A DNA stretch of 5,186 bases from Pseudomonadota bacterium (lineage in GTDB: Bacteria > Pseudomonadota > Gammaproteobacteria > Steroidobacterales > Steroidobacteraceae), in assembly GCA_023433465.1 (NCBI GenBank), contig JAEZCR010000080.1:1-5186 (forward strand), written 5' to 3'. How positions within the stretch are numbered: the stretch's first letter is position 1; each line of letters starts with the position of its first letter. Below are positions 1-4,983 of this stretch, one piece after another. Below the pieces are notes generated by a model, which was given only the letters and a program-made list of their open reading frames with translations, made no database searches and was not told the DNA's origin. Position numbers and translations under genes: made by a program.

Positions 1-94
1 CCATTTCCCAGCAAAAGGGGTCAGTCCTTGCCGTGGGCGGCGGAGGCGACAGGAATTTCCCAGGTAAGGGCTGACCCCTTTTGCTGGGAAATGG
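1..94. repeat. Long inverted repeat (32-bp stem, 30-nt loop), REP-like or terminator-like
   Basis: Bases 1-32 pair with 63-94. Thirty of the 32 pairs are Watson-Crick. The other two (25 with 70, 30 with 65) are T/G and G/T, so plus-strand RNA would have a continuous stem with two G-U wobbles, while minus-strand RNA would have A-C mismatches there. The loop is 33-62. A 9-base word, atttcccag, occurs at 3-11 and again in the loop at 55-63, and its inverse is at 84-92. The element starts 11 nt after the stop codon of the M23 peptidase gene, so it may end or stabilise that transcript, but no T-run follows it on either strand within the window. Such extragenic palindromes resemble REP elements mobilised by RAYT transposases; that is inference, and no transposase is visible. 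The left arm begins at base 1, so the element may continue outside the window. Confidence 0.85.
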
Positions 95-104
95 GGGCTG
101 CCCC

Positions 105-1010
105 CTATCGGCCGATGAAGGTCAGCGGATCGATCTGGCGGCCGTTCTTCAGCACTTCGAAATGGACGTGCGGGCCCGTCGAGCGGCCCGTCGAACCGAC
201 GTACGCCAGCGTGTCGCCACGCGCGACGGTGCTGCCGACCGCAACCGCGATACCCTGGTTGTGGCCGTAGCGGGTCACGAGTCCGTTGCCGTGGCTGACC
301 TCGACCAGGTTGCCGTAGCCCGCCTTCTCGCCCGCGTAAGTCACCACGCCCGCGGCCACCGCCACGACGTCCGCGCCGTGAGTGCTCGCGAAGTCGATGC
401 CCTTGTGAAACGCCTGGTGTCCGGTGAACGGATCCTGGCGCTCGCCGAAATACGAGGAGATGTGGCCCGCGCGCACCGGCCGGCCGTCGGGCCGGATCTG
501 CTCGTCGAGCTTCTTCGACAGCAGCGCATTCTCGAGCGCGGCCATCTGCGCGTCGCGCGAGGAAATCTTCTGTTCGAGGCCATAAAGCATGGCCGCGAGA
601 TCGGGTTCGGTCACCGCCGAGCCCGCGTCCTCGGGTCCGCCGATGGCCGGAGTGCTCTCGAAGTCGAATTCGCGGTTGTCGATGTTCGCCATCTGCGTCA
701 GGCGCTTGCCCAGCGCATCGAGGCGGATGACGTGGGCGTTCATCTGGCCGATTCGCATGGCGACCGCGTCGACGCGGCGCTGCAGCTCGGCCTTGAGTTC
801 TTTGATTTCCGCCTGCTGTTCGGCCAGCGTGACGGACCAGGGAGCGGCGCCGCGGGGGCTGCCTTTGCTCTCACCGATCTTGAGTCCGAGGCTGAAAGCC
901 GTGGCGAGGATGGCGACGAGCACCGCGGCGAACGCGGTGACCGAGAGGGGATGAGCGAGATTGAAGTGACGGGCTCGACCTTCGCGGCGCGAAAAGAAAA
1001 TGATGTTCAT
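105..1010 (-). CDS. M23/LytM-family peptidoglycan endopeptidase, membrane-anchored
   Basis: Predicted zinc metalloendopeptidase of 301 aa that would cut peptide cross-links of peptidoglycan in the periplasm. The N-terminus is short and basic (residues 1-20), followed by one membrane segment at about 22-42, a helical, probably coiled-coil stretch at about 60-105, a linker, and a C-terminal M23 domain at about 185-297. All expected active-site residues are present: H202 and D206 in HKGID, H250 in RYGH, and H281 and H283 in HVHFE. Their spacing fits LytM, so it should be catalytically active rather than an EnvC/NlpD-type activator with a dead site; the exact bond cut is not known. The frame stays open upstream to 1316, but that extension overlaps dciA and looks unlike protein. 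The ATG at 1008-1010 with GGAG 8 nt upstream is therefore chosen. It is divergent from dciA, and a long inverted repeat lies just downstream. Related genes commonly precede secA in gammaproteobacteria. Confidence 0.93.
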   Translation of the reverse strand: MNIIFFSRREGRARHFNLAHPLSVTAFAAVLVAILATAFSLGLKIGESKGSPRGAAPWSVTLAEQQAEIKELKAELQRRVDAVAMRIGQMNAHVIRLDALGKRLTQMANIDNREFDFESTPAIGGPEDAGSAVTEPDLAAMLYGLEQKISSRDAQMAALENALLSKKLDEQIRPDGRPVRAGHISSYFGERQDPFTGHQAFHKGIDFASTHGADVVAVAAGVVTYAGEKAGYGNLVEVSHGNGLVTRYGHNQGIAVAVGSTVARGDTLAYVGSTGRSTGPHVHFEVLKNGRQIDPLTFIGR

Positions 1011-1173
1011 CGCGCGCGCTCCGCAGGAATTGCTGCCGTGGTTACACCGTCCGGGTCTGGACGACCCTGTTCTTCGTGCATCAAGCACTTGCGCCTGGCC
1101 GGCGTCCTCGTTGTCATAGCTCCCTCGAGACTTTTGACCAGCAAACCGTAAGGGCCAGCAGGCGCGCGAAACT
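1011..1173. promoter_or_regulatory. Divergent intergenic region between the M23 gene and dciA
   Basis: This 163-nt spacer separates two divergent genes and so should hold a promoter for each. On the minus strand, TGGTCA with a 16-nt spacer and TATGAC (its complement at 1113-1118) is a fair -35/-10 pair for the M23 gene. On the plus strand, TTGCGC (1089-1094) with TCATAG (1114-1119), spacing 19, and TTGACC (1134-1139) are weaker candidates for dciA. The two -10 candidates overlap, which would couple the two genes. No strong Shine-Dalgarno sequence precedes dciA; AGCAGG at 1157-1162 is the nearest purine-rich stretch. These are visual matches only. Confidence 0.35.
1019..1022 (-). promoter_or_regulatory. 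Ribosome binding site that fixes the M23 gene start
   Basis: On the minus strand GGAG lies 8 nt before the ATG at 1008-1010. The spacer 1011-1018 is an alternating CG run. This site supports the 301-aa start over the longer open frame that runs back into dciA. Confidence 0.6.
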
Positions 1174-1533
1174 ATGCCCAAAAGACCCCGACGAGACAAG
1201 CAACCGGTCCGACCGGGCGCCAAACCGCGCACGATTGGCGACTTAATGTCTGCCCGTTTGCCAGCCTTGGCGCAGCGTGCCCTTTCGACGCCGGAGACGT
1301 CCGAGTGGCACGTCACAGTGATGAAGGTGCTGGGTCCGGACCTCGAAAATAAGGTAAATCACTGCTCGCTCGACCAAGGCCGTCTGGTCGTCGTGGCGGA
1401 GTCCTCCGCCTGGGCCGCCCGCATACGCTTCCGGCTGGCCGAACACGAGGCGCTGCTGCGCGAGAAGACCCCCGACTACCGGGAATTCAGCGTCCGCGTA
1501 CGGCCGCGACAGGCCCGCACCGGACGGGGCTGA
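1174..1533 (+). CDS. dciA: DciA-like replicative helicase loader (DUF721 family)
   Basis: Small basic protein of 119 aa that fits the DUF721 family. DciA proteins of this family bind the replicative helicase DnaB and help load it on DNA in bacteria that lack DnaC-type loaders (established for the family). The first 19 residues are rich in Arg, Lys and Pro. The DUF721 core runs from about 20 to 110: a helix near IGDLMSARLPALAQRA, a W45-containing strand region, and the typical block GRLVVVAESSAWAARIRF at 69-86 with W80, followed by a helix. The C-terminus is again Arg-rich. The ATG at 1174 is the natural start, though its ribosome binding site is weak. It is the only plus-strand gene in the window: divergent from the M23 peptidase and convergent with the GMC oxidoreductase, whose stop codon directly follows its own. 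Its place near lpxC and the M23 gene matches the usual gammaproteobacterial neighbourhood. Confidence 0.88.
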   Translation: MPKRPRRDKQPVRPGAKPRTIGDLMSARLPALAQRALSTPETSEWHVTVMKVLGPDLENKVNHCSLDQGRLVVVAESSAWAARIRFRLAEHEALLREKTPDYREFSVRVRPRQARTGRG

Positions 1534-3225
1534 TCACAGCTCGCCGGACGCCAGGCGGTCGGCGGCATGGTTGGCGGCCCGGGCGGACAGGGCCATGTAC
1601 GTGAGCGAGGGACTCACCGATCCGGTCGAGGCCATACACGAGCCGTCCGTGATGAACAGGTTCGGCACGTCATGCGCCTGGTTGTGCCGGTTCAGAACCG
1701 AGCTCGCCGGGTCGTGCCCCATACGCGCTGTACCCATCTCGTGAATGGCCCTTCCGGGCGGCAGCGGTGTGCCCAGCGCCGTGACGTTTTCGAAGCCCGC
1801 GGCTTTCAGCATCTCGGCGGCATCCGCGCTGGCGCGGTGGGCGATTCGCCGTTCATTTTCGCCATGCCCACACTCGATGTTGACGAGCGGCAGTCCCCAT
1901 TTGTCCGTACGACGCTCATCGAGGGTCACGCGATTCTCGGCGCGCGGCAGCATCTCGCCCAGGCCGAACAGCGCGATTTCCCATTTGCCCGGCGAGCGCA
2001 GACGTTGTTTGAGCTCCCGGCCGATGCCGGCCTCCCGCCCTCCCCGCTGCCAGGTCGCGCGGCTGCTGTATCCCTGGAATCCGAAGCCGCGCACGAAATC
2101 CACGTCCGCGCGCTCCGTGGTGTTGAGGTACCTCGGCACGTAGAAGCCGGTCGGGCGTCGGCCGTAGTAGTAGCGATCGAGGAACCCCGGATGCGTGCCA
2201 CGCGCGCCGACGCCGACCACGTGGTCCATGAGATAGCGACCGACGGTCCCGGAGCTGTTGGCCAGTCCGTCGGGAAACCACTCCGACCGCGACGACAACA
2301 GGATCTGCGCGGTGCCGATGGTCGATGCGCAGACGAACACGATGCGCGCCTGGTACGAACGTCCCTGCTTCGTGTTCGCGTCGATGACGCGCACGCCGGA
2401 GACGCGGCGCTTGGCGTGGTCGTAGTCGAGACGTTGGACGATGGCGTCGGTCACGATCGTCAAATTGCCGGTGCGACGCGCAGCCGGCAGCGTCGCGGAG
2501 AGCGAGGAGAAATACGCGCCATATCCACAGCCGCGTTCGCACACGCCACGCAGTTGACACGGTCCACGACCGAGCGCTCGGTGTTCCGCGGAAGGTTCAG
2601 TGAGGTGGGCACACCGGCCCACCGTCACACGACGGGAAGGATGCCGGGCTTCCGTGCGCCGCTTGAACTCGAGCTCGATGCAGTTGAGCTCGAGCGGCGG
2701 AAGGAACTGGCCATCAGGCAGATGATCCAGTCCCTCGTTCGCTCCCGAGATTCCGGCGAAGCGTTCGACGCGGTCATACCAGGGTGACAGATCCGAATAC
2801 CGGATCGGCCAGTCGACGCCGTGGCCATCGAGCTTGTTGGCGCCGAAGTCCACGTCGCTCATGCGATAGGTCTGGCGTCCCCACGTGATCGAGCGGCCAC
2901 CGAGGTGATAACCACGGATCCAGGAGAATGGCTGACCCGATGGAGTGAGGTACGGGTGTTCGCTGTCGCGCACCCACCATTGCTTCGTGGCCGAGTCGAA
3001 TGCGCGGGACTGGCTCTGGATCGGATAGTGCTCGGCGGTTTCGTCCTGCGGCACGAGCCCACGATGCGGCACGTCCCACGGCGAGGCGAAGTCCTGATAG
3101 TCGGCGCCATGCTCGACGTGGCGGCCGCGTTCGATGACCAGCGTCTTCAAACCACGCTCGCACAATTCCTTGGCGACCCAGCCGCCGCTGATCCCGGAGC
3201 CCACGACGATCGCGTCGAAGTTCAT
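1534..3225 (-). CDS. GMC-family FAD-dependent oxidoreductase (gluconate/glucose dehydrogenase large-subunit type)
   Basis: Flavoprotein of 563 aa that would oxidise an alcohol or sugar-type hydroxyl group; the substrate is unknown. The N-terminal FAD-binding fold has GSGISGG at 9-15 and the acidic residue E32 at the end of the second strand. HLGGRS at 107-112 is the GMC FAD-contact motif. A cysteine group C223, C229, C233 precedes GYGAYFS. The C-terminal GMC domain has HEMGTARMG from H495, then ITDGS and SPSLTYMAL. The residue that is normally Asn in NPSLT or NPTLT is Ser538. It has no signal peptide; export could occur with the Tat-signal small subunit encoded 12 nt upstream, as known for related dehydrogenases. 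GGGA lies 7 nt before the ATG. No cytochrome subunit gene is adjacent. Length is normal for the family and the frame is intact. Its stop codon abuts that of dciA. Confidence 0.93.
   Translation of the reverse strand: MNFDAIVVGSGISGGWVAKELCERGLKTLVIERGRHVEHGADYQDFASPWDVPHRGLVPQDETAEHYPIQSQSRAFDSATKQWWVRDSEHPYLTPSGQPFSWIRGYHLGGRSITWGRQTYRMSDVDFGANKLDGHGVDWPIRYSDLSPWYDRVERFAGISGANEGLDHLPDGQFLPPLELNCIELEFKRRTEARHPSRRVTVGRCAHLTEPSAEHRALGRGPCQLRGVCERGCGYGAYFSSLSATLPAARRTGNLTIVTDAIVQRLDYDHAKRRVSGVRVIDANTKQGRSYQARIVFVCASTIGTAQILLSSRSEWFPDGLANSSGTVGRYLMDHVVGVGARGTHPGFLDRYYYGRRPTGFYVPRYLNTTERADVDFVRGFGFQGYSSRATWQRGGREAGIGRELKQRLRSPGKWEIALFGLGEMLPRAENRVTLDERRTDKWGLPLVNIECGHGENERRIAHRASADAAEMLKAAGFENVTALGTPLPPGRAIHEMGTARMGHDPASSVLNRHNQAHDVPNLFITDGSCMASTGSVSPSLTYMALSARAANHAADRLASGEL
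2668..2694. repeat. Perfect 9-bp inverted repeat inside the GMC gene
   Basis: ctcgagctc (2668-2676) and gagctcgag (2686-2694) are exact reverse complements around a 9-nt loop. The stretch encodes about residues 178-187, where LEL and LEF are similar, so the symmetry may come from repeated Leu-Glu codons. It would form a stable hairpin in the mRNA. Confidence 0.5.
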
Positions 3226-3237
3226 GGCCGCGTCCCG

Positions 3238-3804
3238 TCAGACCGCCGACGCACGGCCGATCTCGTCGAGGGGCAGGCAGGCGCGCCAGGTGCCGGGCAC
3301 CATCTCGTAGCGCAGTTCCTGCGTAGCGCCGATCTCCGAGTGGTAGTAGGCGGAGAGCACGAGGAATTTGAACCTGGCGTACGCCTCGTTGCCGAGCACG
3401 AAGGCGGCCGCGTCGAAGTCGCGCAGCAGCTCGTGGCGCTGCTCGGGCGGGATCTGCGCGAAGGAGGCGCCGCGCAGCACCCAGGCGCGCTTGTCGATCT
3501 CGTCCAGCACGCCCGCGATCTGCGCGCGGGTCGCGCTCGAGGCCCACTCTTCCAGCATCGTCCGCACGAACTGCGGCACGCCCGCGGCTAGCGCGCCGGG
3601 CGTGTCGGTGGCCGGGATCATGACGTCCGCCACCGTCTCGAGCAGCGCGAACTGGGCGGCCGCGAGCGCGCCCGGCGAGGTCGGCCGGTCGCCGCGCGCG
3701 AAGCGCGTCAGCGCGCCCGCGCCGCCGACCAGCAACACCGCGCCCAGCAGCAGCGCGCGCCGGCTCAGCTTCGTGTCGGGGGTCTTGTGTTCGGTCTCGG
3801 ACAA
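3238..3804 (-). CDS. Gluconate 2-dehydrogenase subunit 3 family protein with Tat signal
   Basis: Small partner subunit of 188 aa for the GMC flavoprotein encoded immediately downstream. Residues 14-19 (SRRALL) form a twin-arginine motif followed by a hydrophobic stretch to about 33, so the folded protein should be sent through the Tat system. In FAD dehydrogenases of this kind the small subunit carries the only Tat signal and brings the catalytic subunit with it (known for the family; inferred here). Family hallmarks are ETVADVMIPATDTPGALAAGV at 56-75 and YYHSEIGATQELRYEMVPGTW at 153-173. No lipobox or clear signal peptidase site is visible. The start is TTG at 3802-3804 with GAGG 5 nt upstream; no later start keeps the Tat motif. 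Only 12 nt separate it from the GMC gene, which indicates an operon. It follows lpxC on the same strand after 105 nt. Confidence 0.88.
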   Translation of the reverse strand: MSETEHKTPDTKLSRRALLLGAVLLVGGAGALTRFARGDRPTSPGALAAAQFALLETVADVMIPATDTPGALAAGVPQFVRTMLEEWASSATRAQIAGVLDEIDKRAWVLRGASFAQIPPEQRHELLRDFDAAAFVLGNEAYARFKFLVLSAYYHSEIGATQELRYEMVPGTWRACLPLDEIGRASAV

Positions 3805-3809
3805 GGGAA

Positions 3810-3813
3810 CCTC
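3810..3813 (-). promoter_or_regulatory. Ribosome binding site supporting a TTG start
   Basis: On the minus strand GAGG lies 5 nt before TTG at 3802-3804. It supports the rare start codon of the subunit-3 gene; no in-frame ATG lies between it and the twin-arginine motif. Confidence 0.5.
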
Positions 3814-3826
3814 GGGTTATTCCGCC

Positions 3827-3838
3827 CCGATATATCGG
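3827..3838. promoter_or_regulatory. 12-bp perfect palindrome, possible operator or -10 region
   Basis: ccgatatatcgg is a perfect palindrome and the only AT-rich spot in a GC-rich gap. It lies 23-34 nt before the TTG start of the redox module. GATATA within it could serve as a -10 element, but no well-spaced -35 element is seen. It could instead bind a dimeric regulator. Confidence 0.3.
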
Positions 3839-3909
3839 CCGCGGTTCGAGGTTCTGGATGCGGCAACGCGTGGCCGCCGGGGCGGCACTGCGTCACATCG
3901 CGGGATTGA
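3839..3909 (-). other. Spacer after lpxC with a short GC hairpin
   Basis: This is the rest of the gap between lpxC and the redox module. gccgcc (3873-3878) and ggcggc (3881-3886) can pair as a short GC hairpin about 24 nt after the lpxC stop codon, but no T-run follows, so it is at best a weak terminator. Read-through from lpxC into the redox genes is therefore possible. Confidence 0.3.
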
Positions 3910-4836
3910 TCAGATGGTCGAGCCGACCGGGACCGGTGGCGGCTGCACGTACGCGATCGGCGCGTCGGAGGGCTTCTCGAAAACGACGGATTCCCACGAT
4001 TGGGGGCTCGCGATGAGCTTGCGCAGCAGCATGTTGTTGAGCTTGTGGCCCGACTTGAAGCCGCTGAATTCGCCGATCAGGCTGTGCCCGAGTAGATAGA
4101 GATCGCCGATCGCGTCGAGGATCTTGTGTTTCACGAATTCGTCCTCGTAGCGGAGGCCGTCCTCGTTGAGCACGCGGAAATCGTCGAGCACGATCGCGTT
4201 GTCGAGATTGCCGCCGAGCGCGAGATTGCGCGCGCGCATCATCTCGAGGTCGCGCATGAAGCCGAAGGTGCGGGCTCGCGCGACTTCCTTCAGATAGGAG
4301 GTTGTCGAGAAATCCATCGACGCCTTGTTCGCGCGCCGCTTGAACAGCGGATGGTTGAACTCGATTTCGAAGTTCACCTTGAAGCCGTCGAACGGACGGA
4401 ATTCCGCCCACTTGTCACCATCCTCGACGCGCACGCGCTGCTTGATGCGCACGAACTTCTTCGGCGTGCGCAGATCCTCGAAACCGGCCGACTGCAGCAG
4501 GAACACGAAGGGTCCCGCGCTGCCGTCCATGATCGGGACTTCGGGCGCGCTCACTTCGACGTGCGCGTTGTCGATGCCGAGACCCGCGAATGCCGACATG
4601 AGGTGCTCGACGGTCGAGACGCGTGCGTTGCCATCGACGAGAACGGTGCCGAGCTGCGTGTCGCCGACGTTCTCGGCGTATGCGCGCACCTCGGCGGGAG
4701 GATCGAGATCGGTACGTCGGAAAACGATGCCCGTATCAGCGGCCGCGGGCCGGAGGGTCATCAGGACCTTCTTGCCCGTGTGCAGTCCCACGCCCTGGGC
4801 GCGGATGGAGTTTTTTAAGGTTCGTTGTCCGAGCAT
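3910..4836 (-). CDS. lpxC: UDP-3-O-acyl-N-acetylglucosamine deacetylase LpxC
   Basis: Zinc enzyme of 308 aa that removes the acetyl group from UDP-3-O-acyl-GlcNAc in the cytoplasm, the committed step of lipid A synthesis. It aligns by eye with E. coli LpxC along its whole length, starting with QRTLKNSIRAQGVGLHTGKKV. The expected catalytic residues are E77 and H78 (STVEHL), H237 and D241 (the zinc ligands with H78, in VKHKILDAIGDL), K238 and H264 (KSGHKLNN). RARTFGFMRD at 187-196 and RVLNEDGLR at 221-229 are family signatures. The C-terminal tail is Pro/Val-rich (PPPVPVGSTI) and unlike the tail of the E. coli protein recognised by FtsH. The ATG at 4834-4836 fits the E. coli start, with GGAG 10 nt and GGAA 4 nt upstream. 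It lies downstream of ftsZ on the same strand after a 147-nt structured spacer. Confidence 0.98.
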   Translation of the reverse strand: MLGQRTLKNSIRAQGVGLHTGKKVLMTLRPAAADTGIVFRRTDLDPPAEVRAYAENVGDTQLGTVLVDGNARVSTVEHLMSAFAGLGIDNAHVEVSAPEVPIMDGSAGPFVFLLQSAGFEDLRTPKKFVRIKQRVRVEDGDKWAEFRPFDGFKVNFEIEFNHPLFKRRANKASMDFSTTSYLKEVARARTFGFMRDLEMMRARNLALGGNLDNAIVLDDFRVLNEDGLRYEDEFVKHKILDAIGDLYLLGHSLIGEFSGFKSGHKLNNMLLRKLIASPQSWESVVFEKPSDAPIAYVQPPPVPVGSTI

Positions 4837-4868
4837 GTGATTCCGACTCCCGCAACCGTTTCACGCGG

Positions 4869-4952
4869 TACGGGTAGCGCCGCCCGTGGGGCTCGGGGGA
4901 GCGGCCGCAAATGGACTGCGGCACCGAGACACACAAAAGGGGCGCTACCGTA
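4869..4952 (-). promoter_or_regulatory. Nested inverted repeats in the ftsZ-lpxC spacer
   Basis: Three stems are nested. The outer stem pairs 4869-4881 with 4941-4952 (tacgggtagcgcc against ggcgctaccgta, with one bulged G). The middle stem pairs ctcgg (4892-4896) with ccgag (4924-4928). The inner stem pairs gccgca (4904-4909) with tgcggc (4917-4922) around a 7-nt loop. In the minus-strand transcript this would fold into one long interrupted hairpin 32 nt before the lpxC ATG and after the ftsZ stop. No T-run follows, so a classical terminator is unlikely. It may be an mRNA processing or stability element, or an lpxC leader; the function is inferred only. No confident promoter was found in the 4837-4983 gap. 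Confidence 0.5.
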
Positions 4953-4983
4953 ACACAGTTCGAACCGACCCGTTCCCTGGGGG

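Noticed and set aside
1..104. CRISPR repeat or attachment site at the left edge
   Set aside because: There is no regular array of direct repeats with spacers and no integrase or tRNA end; the structure is an inverted repeat.
81..1151. Long plus-strand open frame opposite the M23 gene
   Set aside because: It is a shadow frame in GC-rich coding DNA; the translation is Arg/Val/Ala-rich without motifs, while the minus strand encodes a clear peptidase.
1011..1316. Extension of the M23 reading frame back to 1316
   Set aside because: It overlaps the start of dciA on the other strand, its translation has no membrane or domain features, and a good GGAG-ATG start exists at 1010 immediately before the basic N-terminus and membrane segment.
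1567..2787. Plus-strand open frame of about 400 codons opposite the GMC gene
   Set aside because: The minus strand carries all GMC motifs in order; the plus-strand product is a compositionally biased mirror of it.
2774..3547. Minus-strand frame spanning the GMC/subunit-3 junction
   Set aside because: It overlaps two well-supported genes in another frame and its Arg/Ala-rich product has no recognisable domain.
3873..3886. GC hairpin after lpxC as a rho-independent terminator
   Set aside because: The stem is only 6 bp with a tight loop and no T-run follows in the direction of transcription.
4226..4240. Alternating GC run as possible Z-DNA or regulatory element
   Set aside because: It lies in lpxC codons for Arg-Ala-Arg and is expected from the GC-rich codon use.
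4126..4840. Plus-strand open frames opposite lpxC
   Set aside because: lpxC is certain on the minus strand and these frames have no family features.
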